Shown piece after piece: positions 45,601-57,600 of a stretch of DNA of 60,000 nucleotides. The position numbers were made by a program, and so were the translations under genes. The first letter of the stretch is position 1; each line of letters opens with the position of its first letter. The stretch spans positions 11,896,635-11,956,634 of the forward strand of contig NC_087079.1 in NCBI RefSeq assembly GCF_026151205.1, given 5' to 3'. Under the pieces are notes generated by a model. That model worked only from the letters and a program-made list of their open reading frames with translations, was not told where the DNA came from and ran no database searches. This DNA is from Bolinopsis microptera (lineage: Eukaryota > Ctenophora > Tentaculata > Lobata > Bolinopsidae).

Positions 45601-48600
45601 TGATAGAGATGGTGAGAAAGATAGCTGATGATCCTGAAATACTGCGTGACCGTCTGAGCAGAGTCTAAGTGAGAACTTGAAGATCTGTACCAAGATCATA
45701 AGGGATATTAATTACGGACTAATTATCTAATAGTATTAATTACAGAGTTTAACTTTCACGCTCCAAAATTCAGTTTTTTTTTCACTAAAAATGTTGAAAA
45801 TGTTGAGAGTGTTGAGATACTGTAATCTTTAAATTTTGTTTATGTTATGTCACGCTCAATTTTTTGCTTCATATTTGTTTCTCACTTCTGATCTATCATG
45901 CAATTATCATTAAAGCATCGTTAACAAGTTTACCGAGGAAAAGCGAAATGACTGATGATTTTTTAAATGTATAAAATAACCCGGGAAATAATAAAAGGTG
46001 TGCCTCTAACTGATAACTCACAGAATGGATGACAACGTTGATACCACTAGTTTCAGCGTATATCCTATCACTGTTAGGAGGCTGAACTCCCTGGTAGATC
46101 ATCTGAACATCATATTCCAGCTCCGGATCCAGGCAGATGGGGCCCACCTCCACAAACGCCACGTCAGATTGGATAACTTTGCGGATGAGCTGCTGTTTAG
46201 CAGAGGATGTGTCTCCACACATCTCGTAATCTGGTGTTGTAACAGTTATTCAATAGCTTGAATAAAATAATTTAAATATTACGGCACCTGTCGTACATGT
46301 TGCCTCTGAGAGGGAGAGAGAGAGCTTTATGTCGAGACAGTCAAATAAGTTGAGCAGTCGAATAATCTCCGTACGAATGTGATACAAGTCACATCTTTCT
46401 TTTTATCAGCATTTTTATAGCGAGACATTCAGACATGTTATGTCAGCTCCGAGTTACTTAAAACCTGGGCAAGAGGAAACTAGTAACGAGTTAAATACTT
46501 CGTGGACCAGATTTTAACGAATGAATAGTACCCCCGGCCACCCCCTCACCCGGCCATCCCCGGTCTCCGCAAATAAACCTTTGAAGTATGTTCGTGGACA
46601 GCATAATGATTGAAATCACAATTATATCTAGTCTGCCTGTCTCCATTTCTTTATTAAAACATCCCATCAGCTACGAGATCGGAGTATTGTCCACCTGACA
46701 TCATGTCTATCTTCACAGTTCACGTGACATATGACTGTTTTTCTGGCGATCGGTTAAACAGCGAATTTAGGTTGCCACAATAACGACGATCAGGATAGGT
46801 GAATTTTAATAAGATATTGATTGTAGAGTAGGATAGTGACGTGGAGTAACAGTTAATAGTCACGCGTGAGACAACCCCACCCCAGACAGTTCATAATAAT
46901 TCTGATAAAAGTATTTTGCAAACGTTTCGTGGCATTTGATTTTACTTTACGGGGCTTTTCTCACAAAGACTTAATCCTATCTTAGTAAATCCACTCTACT
47001 GATAACTTCACAAAATAATGTAAAGGTAAAACTTACTTTCCAATGCCACAGTTCAGGCATTTTATTTAAAGAATTTTAGATCGAACTCCTACAATACAAT
47101 AAAGAATGTACCGCCATACCAATTTAACTAACAATACTAATTAATAATCTTACTAAATATTAATTTATTCAACTAACCGTCAGTGTTGTCCTTGCTGCCA
47201 TCTTTGGGTGTGATGATGATATCCACAACTCGGTTGTAGTCCTCTGGGTTCACAGTGAAGATAAGGGAGTTCAGACCGGACTTTGGAGCTATGGAGCCGT
47301 CAAATGTGAACACTACTGATTTTCCTCCAGATAGAACGATAGCACCGGAATCAGAAACACCGGCAACATTTCCTAGGAAGTTATCATCTCCTTTGGACCA
47401 GATGCTTTCCTCGGGTAGACACAGCTCTTCATTACAGTCAACTGAAGATGTGTGGAGTTGGACACAATTATCATTTCAGGATCTTTACATTAGAAGAGAA
47501 GACTGTCGTGATAAAACTACTAGTACTCAGTACTCACCCTTGGTGGTGACTCTACTACTCACCTTTGGTGGTGACTCTACTACTCACCCTTGGTGGTAAC
47601 TCTACTACTCACCCTTGGTGGTGACTCTACTACTTACCCTTGGTGGTGACTCTACTTACTACTACTCACCCTTGTATTTGTCGTTATTCTCGTCTATTTT
47701 TTCCTGCACCCCACGTGACGCCGCCGCGCACTCGGCACTGAACACTTGGTTCTCACACGTGTTAACTAGGAAGTCCACCAGATCCTGAGCTTCTGAGTCG
47801 TCAGGGAAGAGGTTCTCTGTGTCTCGGGGCAGTTCCGCGTAGATCTGATAAATTAGGGGACGTTTATAAGAGCTAGTGTAATACCGGGCAGTTTATATGC
47901 AGAGTGAGAAATATGCAAAGTACCTTGAGATAGTGTAATGTATGTAGTTAGTGTAATGTATGTAGTTAGTGTAATGTATATATATATAAAATGTATAATG
48001 TAAATACTTAAATAGTATGCACGCCAAGTACCTTGGTTATCTTAACAGCGTTCCCTTCTTCATCCATGATCTTGATCTCAATATCGTAGAGCCCGTTATC
48101 CAGAAGACATGCCTCAAACTCTACACTTGTCTTGGTAGGGTCGAGGGGAATGGTGAACTTGCGGGTTCCCGGTTTAACAGTCTCATCCCTACACTTGAAC
48201 TCTCCTGAAACCAGCCAAATTAGCGTTCTCTAGATATTAAGGGGGGGGGGGGGGGGGGGGGGGGGGGGATAACACAAAACATTGAATTATATTTTATAAT
48301 CAATTATAACACAAAACATTGAATTATATTTTATAATTAATTATATCCTTTAAAAACATCTCTTAAAATACAACAAATCTACTAGATTAGTTGAGTTGGC
48401 CAACACGTGTTTTATGGGTGCTTTAATTAGCGTGAATATATGCACAATATAGGTGGTGTTTGGAATACAGCGAGTTTATTGAGCAATATGTATCCTTTAT
48501 TTTAACTTTTGTTCTCATAGCTACTTTGTCCCACTTAAGGCAAGATTTTCTATTTCTTTCAGAGTTAGATACTATTTCTGCAGAGTTAGATACTATTTCT

Positions 48601-51600
48601 GCAGAGTTGAATACTATTTCTGTTGTCAAACTTTTTATGGTTTTCAATGTAGCATATTGCAGGCGGGAGTCTGAACTGATAATATAGCACATTAGCACTG
48701 AGGACTGAGGTACTAAGAGTACCATTAGCACTGCTGATGGACCAATCTAGTGAGCAGCTACTAGTGAGCAGAATACAAATCTAGTTACTCTACACTAACG
48801 AGGGAACCCATTTGGCGCTGTATTGGCTAGAAATCAACTTAGTACTTGTAGTTCCAGCTAGAGAACAACGCCCCAACAACTTAGTACTTGTAGTTCCAGC
48901 TAGAGTACAGCTTAGTACTTGTAGTTCCAGGTAGAGTAAAACCCCGATTTACCGCGGAGTTTGGGGGAAAGGAAGCACCCGCGGTAAATCGGGGTTCGCG
49001 GGAACCCGTATAACCCTAAAATGGTGTCAAGACTCAATACAAGAGACTAAAATAATTATTACCTATTTAATTCGCGTTTTTGACACCACTTGGGGGTCCA
49101 AATTTTAGGCTCTAAAACTTCTTTTTCTTGGCAAATCTTTTATTTTTTCATGCTGATTTGGAGGCCATTGAAGCATTTGACCCAGTCAAAAACGTTTCAG
49201 TTGCATATCTTTTACGGTTTTTGCGGAAAGTCGCGTTAAAGTTGATGCTGTGGTGTCAGTAAAATGGTACGGAACCCTCCGCATTATATATAGATATATC
49301 GTCTCGCTTTATATATAGTAAGATTATAAATCTTCAGCCCTATTTGGGGGAAAGGAGATAGCCGCGGTATATCGGGGTTTGCGGTAAGTCGGGGTTTGCG
49401 GTATATCGGGGTCTGCGGTAAATCGGGGTTTTACTGTAGTTGCTGTTAAATACCCTGTATAGCCCTCTCCAACCAGCCCATTAATATGTTCTACGAGAAA
49501 GCCCAACATGTTGCGTCATCAGGCTACGACGTTAGTTATATTAATAAGTTTCGCCGCATCCAATGGTTTATTGCTTATTGTAAGATTATGAGAGATATTA
49601 TAATTGAGTCTTCTGTCTTACGTAACATTTCTTTTTACGTAACTTTTCTTTTTATTAATGGTTTCCGTTACCATTGGTTTTTAAGAATATCATTCTTAAA
49701 AACCGGTGGTAACGGAAACTATTACAAAAAAGAAAAGTCACGTTAGAATTAGGATCATGCTGCTTGCAGCTCCATTATAATACCCCCACAATCTGCCATG
49801 ATCTGACATATGTCATAGTTAAACTAACTTTATAAAATGCTGTTTTATAGATATAAATAGATTGAATAGCCCGGACGACCTATAAAACGTGGCCCCAAGT
49901 AGGTATCCTTACTCGCCGGATTAATCTTGCGATTAGCAGGAGGCTCTATACTTAGCAGGGTTAGTAGTTAACAGGGGCCAGCTAGCAGCTTTGTTAGTCT
50001 CTGAGGGTTAGTGATATAAGGGGTAACCAATAGACGCAGCAAAACCACCCTCTACAGAACACATGTATTCAATCAGCTCTGTCACGAGGAGCAGCTCGTC
50101 GGCTGGCCTCATCTCATCGTCTAGTTAAATGAGATTGTTCCTCCTTCTCGAGAGGAACTTCATTATTTATCTCCCCTATCTATACCTCCTGTATAACATT
50201 TCGCAACATCAAAATGTAGGATATATAATAGCAGCTTTTAACGGCGATCATTTGTTCACAGTGGTATTAACGTGGCAGTGATGTGGCAGTGATGTGGCAG
50301 TGAAGTGGCAGTGATGTGGTAGTGATGTGGCAGTGATGTGGCAGTGATGTGGTAGTGATGTGGCAGTGATGTGGCAGTGATGTGGTAGTGATGTGGCAGT
50401 GATGTGGCAGTGATGTGGCAGTGATGTGGTAGTGATGTGGCAGTGATGTGGCAGTGATGTGGTAGTGATGTGGCAGTGATGTGGCAGTGATGTGGTAGTG
50501 ATGTGGTAGTGACGTGGCAGTGATGTGGCAGTGATGTGGTAGTGATGTGGCAGTGATGTGGCAGTGATGTGGTAGTGATGTGGCAGTGATGTGGCAGTGA
50601 TGTGGTAGTGATGTGGCAGTGATGTGGCAGTGATGTGGCAGTGATGTGGCAGTGATGTGGTACCTTAGTCCACGGCTCGCCTTTTCAATTCATTAATAAG
50701 GTTCATTAATAATATTCACATGTATAATGTTATGAGTGAAACTGATATTCTTATAGTATTACATTTCTCGTATATATTCAGTTCATTAAGCATTAAGACG
50801 AAAAACCATACATTAAAGTTAGTTGATGCGTTAGTTTCTAGATACATCAACCCAGCACCCATTCGCATTCCGTGCACTATCCTGATACATGATATTAAAC
50901 AGGATGATGCAAAAAGAATATTGGGAAATTAAATGGCCATTATTTCCAAGATAAATTTAAAAATCCGTTTAATCCGTTTATCGGATCTCTGAAAGGTTTT
51001 CTGTGTATTATCTGTTCTGTTTTGGCTAGTTATTTTATTGATACTACAGATATCTAACAAATCAGCGTCTGACACAGAACAGTCTGGTGTTAGACAGTAG
51101 TAGATCGAGTTCGCCGATTAAATTGAAACTAAAATATTTGAGATCAAATAATCGATTGTCTGCAGGTCTAGTTGCTCAGTATTTTAGTCCACTAATGTTT
51201 GGTCAGAAGATCAGCTACACAAGTAGCTAGAAGTAGTTGCTACACAAGTAGACTCCTTAACGGAGCTCTTAGACGACAAATAAGGTTTTTTAGTTTACCT
51301 CAAAAATATATTTCTACAACTTGAATTCTCCGGTTATTTTAAAGCCTGTAAAAGTCCAAAACTAGCCAGATTTTGCTCTGTCAATAACTTTGTCTACGCC
51401 ACTGGAATTACTGCTAGCTACATTTCCAACACTTAAACATTTTCTTTAATAACAATCCCGACAAAGTTAGTGAAAGCTTTTTAAAAGGTACTGTGGTGTA
51501 TGTAAAATAAGTGTTGACTTACCGACGTTAGTGCCATCCTCAGTTCCCTTGTAGATAATGGTTATCTCCAAGTTTTCAGGGAGGTAGTCGCCAGGTCCAA

Positions 51601-54600
51601 ACAGCAGATCGCTTAGCTCATCCTCCACGTACTCAATTACAATAGTGTTGGGTCCCGTTATCAGAGGATCTAGCGGCATCTTTACCTGTTACATTTGGTT
51701 ACTGTAATATGGTGGCATCTTTACCTGTTACATTTGGTTACTGTAATATGGTGGCATCTTTACCTGTTACATTTGGTTACTTTGATATGGTGGTATCTTT
51801 ACCTGTTACATTTGGTTACTTTGATATGGTGGCATCTTTACCTGTTACATTTGGTTACTGTAATATGGTGGCATCTTAACCTGTTACATTTGGTTACTGT
51901 AATATGGTGGCATCTTTACCTGTTACATTTGGTTATTTTGATATGGTGGCATCTTTACCTGTTACATTTAGTGATCTACTTCATTGATTGTGTTTTTAAC
52001 AGTTTAATCTATTTCTTTATAATCAAGAGAATGAGACTTTTTGCTAAACGTCTAGTCGTGACTGATCAAAATGAGACGTGACATAATCTTTTTAAGTGAG
52101 TGTGGCTTTGAGTGATGATATTTATTTAATACTATTCATAAGATTAGGATGTTCGAAATAATGCTTACAAAGAGTATTCTTTGCTCATCACTTGTAGTTG
52201 TCTGTAAGTCTCTAATAAAATCTTTCTCAGGACACACATTTTTTATTAATAAGGAAAGTAGTCTTAAATTATAGAGTGTGTAAAGAATTTGTGTTCATAT
52301 TCATTTTTAAACAAACAAAAAACAGTTTTAATTTCAGTTTGCCCATCAGTCCTATTGTAGGGTCATAAAGGAAGTATTTTCAAAGTTTTAGTGAATCGCA
52401 CAGAGGGTAATTTTAGAAACATTTATTGTGCTGTCAGGTAGGAATATTAACCTTCAACGGAGTTTAACGCAACTTTTACAGATGGAGATCATCGTGAATT
52501 TTACAGACGGAAGGCATGCCTTAACTTCTGATTTAATGATGCTGGGTAAAGTATGACAGGATTGTAAGTGCTGGAATTTCGGATTTCCTTGCTTATAAGA
52601 GTGCATAAATTTTATCTCCAGAAAGTTATTTGACATGCCTCTGTCGCGACAACTTCTAAACTGATTCCTAAAGCGATTTTGTGCCGTTACTGAGATGGTC
52701 ATTACTTCTAACCGTTTAAGAACTGAACCGTACCGCAGAAAGTCATTATGTGAGTATTTCCCTTGTCAGCTTTCTCGACACATACAATTATCTTCGCAAG
52801 TTCTTTGTCAATTCAATAACTCCAATCTCTATTTTCACAATCTCTATTTTCACAATCTACATTCTTACAATCTACATTCTTACAATCTACATTCTCACAA
52901 TCGATTTCACTACTATTATTTTACTCTCATCTATACAGTATAACCTCTATATACCGGTCCTCTCTGAGGAAACGAAAGTGCACGGTATAGAAAAAAAACG
53001 GTATCCCAATCCCAAGTATCTGTAGCCTCTCACATACCCTTCAGGACCTTATTAATACACGTATTGTGTCGTATTGTCATGGATTACATCTCCATATGTA
53101 CTCAAATCACCACCAAATGCGATATGAGCTATGATAAATCACATTTCTTGCACAACACGAGCTACAAGTTTGGGGAAAGAAGAGTATATCGAGGTATAGA
53201 GAGGCACGGTATAGAGAGGGTTAGACTGTATTGTCTAACCAAGTTACTAACTGAAAACTAAATCAACCTCTCCCGTTAAGCTAAGATGGATATATACGGC
53301 ATCTCCTCCATCTTCTGTTTCTTGGTAGGGACCCCCTTCAACATCATGTCCTACGCCTACTTCTACTCCAGGAAGCAGTCTTCTAAATCCATCCTCTTGA
53401 TCTACTCCCTGATCTCGGTAACAGACACCGTTATCTGCGTCTTGTCCGTGGCCCCCATGGTATCCTACATCCTGGCGGGGGGTCCTGGTATATTTGGAGG
53501 GTCTCTACCATGCACCCTGTGGGACATCCTCATGGAAGTGTTCGTCAGGTACTCCCTGATCTTGGTTGCCATGTTGAGTGTGTGCCGAGCCCGGGCTCTC
53601 ATATATCCTCTCCGTATCTTCAGCAGACAGAGGATAGGCTGGGTGGCTAAAAGTGTTCTCCTCCTCCTTCTCCTCCAGGAGATCCTACCTACCATTATAC
53701 TTCAGGAGTTCTCTATTTACGTTCCACAGCGGCTCTCCTGTCATTTCTTCGGCCTTGAAGACGTGTTTACCCCTCTTCAGACGATGATATTCAAGCTGGT
53801 AACCTTCTTCGGAGAGATAGGAATCCCCATGGTAGTAGGAGGTGTAACAGGGGGTCTCTGCCTCTACGTACTGGTGGTCAAAGCGGACAAATATGAGAGC
53901 GACGTGACGTCAGTGCAGAAAGAGAAGAAACGTGAAGCTACCAAGACAATCGTCATAGTAACGGGACTGTCTGTACTACTCAATCTTCCCATAGTCTGTT
54001 TTGCTGTAGCGTTTAGTCTGGAGGTGCGGATGAGTATGAGAACCATCCTGATCGGGGTGGATCTGGCCAGCAGTCTGGTGGTCTTGAACTCTGTTTTTAA
54101 CAGTTTAATCTATTTCTTTAGAATCAAGAGAATGAGACTTTTTGCTAAACGTCTAATTATGAATAAAGCGCCCTGCAGTCGAACAACTCCAGTCGTGACT
54201 GATCAAAATGAGACGTGACATAATCTTTTTAAGTGAGTGTGGCTTTGAGTGATGATATTTATTTAATACTAATCATTAGATCAGGATGTTCGAAATAATG
54301 CTTACAAAGAGTATTCTTTGCTCATCACTTGTAGTTGTATATAAGTCTCTAATAAAATCTTTCTCAGGACAGCAGGATGAAAAGAAAGCCTAACTTTTAA
54401 ACTTCATAAGGAGTCGGGACAACAAAGAAATCTCCTTACTCCTTACTCCTTACTCCTAACTCCTAACTACTAACTCCTAACTCCTTACTCCTTACTCCTT
54501 ACTCCTTACTCCTTACTCCTTACTCCTTACTCCTTACTCCTTACTCCTTACTCCTTACTCCTTACTCCTTACTCCTTACTCCTTACTCCTTACTCCTTAC

Positions 54601-57600
54601 TCTAATCCTGGTTGAAACATTATCAAAGCTCTATAACTATTCGCTATGTTTATTTTCACTCTCAAAGAACGGACTAGTAGTGTTGCTTGTAGTTGCAACC
54701 AAATGAAGCTGTTATGTTATATTTGTTATTCAAATTGTCAATAAAATAAGGAAGCTTGCGATCTGCTGTCCCCGATTATTTCTTTTGCAGATATTTATAG
54801 CTGTTTCTTTTCTAAACTCATTCAGTATAACTTCCAATCTTAATTGTGATGATAAACTTTAGCCGTAGTCTTTTTAGTTGTGCACAAAATAAACCAATAC
54901 AAATTTATCAATCTAACATATGGGTATGGACTGTGAATAGGATTGGAAATGGTTTCAAACGTTTTTTAATAGTGTACGTTACCTTGTCACCAGCCCCCAG
55001 GATGATTCCTCCGTCGGACTCATCGAATCTAGCTCCGTCCAGCTCTACCCCGGATTTAGGAGAGATAGGAGAGAAAACGTCATTTGTAGGGTAGCAGAAT
55101 TCAACTGTGCAATCTGTGAGTACAGTAAGATTAAAGTGGTGCTGGGGGAAGGGAGGGGGTGCAAGTGAAGGAGACTTATCTCCTGATAGTGTCACGAAGG
55201 AGACTTATCTCCTGATAGTGTCATGAAGGAGACTTATCTCCTGATAGTTAGTTCGCCCTGTTTGACCAGATTAAAATGATAGTCAAGGACGTAACCTACT
55301 TGCCCTGTCCAAATTTCAATGAAATTTGATAATTTTACCTGGTTTGCCCTGTCTGTCGGGATTAGAATGATAGTCGACAAGGTTAGCAAGATGTATGCAC
55401 TCCTGAGTAGCATTCTTCTCGGGGAACTGTTTGCAGCCCTCGTTAAGATACTGCTGGTAGTGATCAGCAGCAGTGGGGTTCTCAGGGTATGCGGCTGCAG
55501 GGTCAGACGGCAGAGCGGATCCGATCTGAGAGAGAAAGAATTTACCAAAAAAGTTTCATTTGTTCGATTTCAGGAAACTTTTCAACCGGATTGTAGTTGT
55601 CAAATGTGAGCTATATTATCGGGAAAAACCAAAGTTTTTATAAATCTACAGATAGATCGTCATGTGGGAGTTTTTTGTCACGTGGGAGTTTTTTTGTCAC
55701 GTGGGAGTGTGATTCGTCACGTGGGAGTTTTTTGTCACGTGGGAGTTTTTTGTCACGTGGGAGTTTTTTGTCACGTGGGAGTGTGTTTGTCACGTGATCA
55801 GCTTATAATTGCAGTTAAAAAAGGTGCCACGTTGAGCCACTAGACCCTAATTACACAGTATACCATGTTTGTACCTCATTTATACGGATAGGTTCCGTCA
55901 AGTCAGCTCCACTTATCCTGATCTCGTACTCTCCCTCCGGGTCCAGACAGAAGGAGTCAGCCACTGTGTGTTCAGTGCCAGGTAGCAGGGTTACAGTCAC
56001 TATCTGGGTCTGGGGCACACTTTGTAACACTCCGCACGAGTACGGCTCTGAAACACAGAGTTATATAAGTAGGTGATTACCTCAGAATTTAAACAACTAA
56101 TTTAATCTAATTTTGAAATGTAAACAACTAACTGTCTATATGAAGGTGAATAACTTGAACAGATCACATCTTACCATCAGAGTCAGTCCTGACGACCTGG
56201 ATAACCACAGTCTGAGGATCTTCAACAGGTTCATGTTTGATAACTAGATCTGTGATGGAGCCGGTCACACCATCTCCTCCATCTAGAGGCAGCTCTATCA
56301 GAGCCTCCGAGTCAGGTAGAACAAGCTGGTCATTCTCTGGGTCTATATAGGCTCCCTGGATTAACAGCGGGTTAACCGTGGTAATCCTGAAGTTTACAGG
56401 GTAGCCAAACAGCGATACTGATAAATAAATTGAGAAATACTAAATAGTCAATTAAACATTTCAACTCACGCCAGATAAATTATCGACTGGATCTCCGGAC
56501 TCCCACACAGGGTTGTAAGGTATACACGACTCTATACTGCAGTCCTTCTCTCGGTTTGCTGGGGGACAAGTTGTTATTTATCATCAGTATTTAATTAAAC
56601 ACCAGGCATAACCTTATTTAATGTGTATTAATGCTTTTCATGCAAACAAGTGAAAACGAATCTTTTATGTCATGTATCCTGGGTTTGGACAGGATATGCC
56701 CGCTTAAAATACTTCCATCGCGTTACATTACATAATTTTCTGAACCATATATTACATTTACAATAAATTATGCAATATCACAACATTACAATCAACAAAA
56801 TAAATTTAATCGCAGAATCTCAAATACAAATAATAGTGCAATTACTAGTGAATTAGTGTAGAAGTTTTCGAAAGAAAGGCGGTTTAAGCATGTAACGCAT
56901 GATTTTCTATCACATTTATGGATGTAGATTCTACTACTACTACTATCAGTAAGGAGGTTAGAAATGGATACCTTCTTTAACTTGTTCGTTTATCTTGTTG
57001 ATGAGATCTATACATTCCTGCTTGTCGCTGTTCTTATCTCCAGCAACCTTGGGGCATTCCTGCAGGATGTAATCAGTTTTATAATACAAGACTCAAGAAT
57101 AGATAGCACAAGAAAGATAAATGTTATCGAGGAGACACAGTAACGTACACACCGACAGGAATTATCACCTCCTAAGACAAGATAAATACTACTAGAAGCA
57201 TTCCACAAACCTCAGCAATGTACTCGTCCCAGAGATCGGCTAGCTCCTTGTTGTCAGGGAAAGCAGAGTCTCCGTCGTCAGGGTGTGTAACGAACACTTC
57301 CTTCAATATCAGATCCTCTGCGTCAGGGTCGTGGTATACAGGCTCTATTGTTATCTCGTACTCTCCATTAGGATCCAGACACACCTCACCTGGTAATGTG
57401 CGGGTTATGGCAAGTTGCCAGGTTGTGGCATGTTGCCAGGTTATGGCAAGTTGCCAGGTAATGTTGGTGTAGCAGATGAAATAGAGATTGTGCGAATATA
57501 TATAAATACTGACCTAGTGTAGTGAACTCTTTTCTCTTCTTGATCGGCACCTCGAACGTTGTGACCTCATATGGTCGGATTAGAACTCCGTTACACTCGA

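Larger units (their letters stand above)
43332..47441 (-). other. laminin: IV type B-like unit 5 (hosts TRNT1 in an intron)
   Basis: Exons 47178-47441, 46022-46230 and 43332-43440, finishing in 43074-43216. Landmarks: DCNEELCLPEESIWS, IVLSGGKS, SLIFTVNPED, ICLDPELEYDVQM, EAFPDNLEAQKLWKEYVDAQC and QECLDLLADL. The intron 43441-46021 contains the complete CCA-adding enzyme gene on the opposite strand. Confidence 0.82.
47670..55113 (-). other. laminin: IV type B-like unit 4 (split by long introns)
   Basis: Exons 54983-55113, 51523-51685, 48032-48204 and 47670-47844. Landmarks: DCTVEFCYPTNDVF, IILGAGD, a DPLITGP strand, ACLLDNGLYDIEI, LFPDDSEAQDLVDF and SAECAAASRGV. The intron 51686-54982 holds the GPCR gene, its partial duplicate and a MITE. 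The intron 48205-51522 holds a MITE and a minisatellite. Confidence 0.8.

Noticed and set aside
51695-52081. 128-aa ORF of repeated VTVIWWHLYLLHL units ending in a GPCR tail
   Set aside because: It joins the laminin acceptor repeat to the GPCR 3' duplicate by chance; the repeated part is not a membrane protein.
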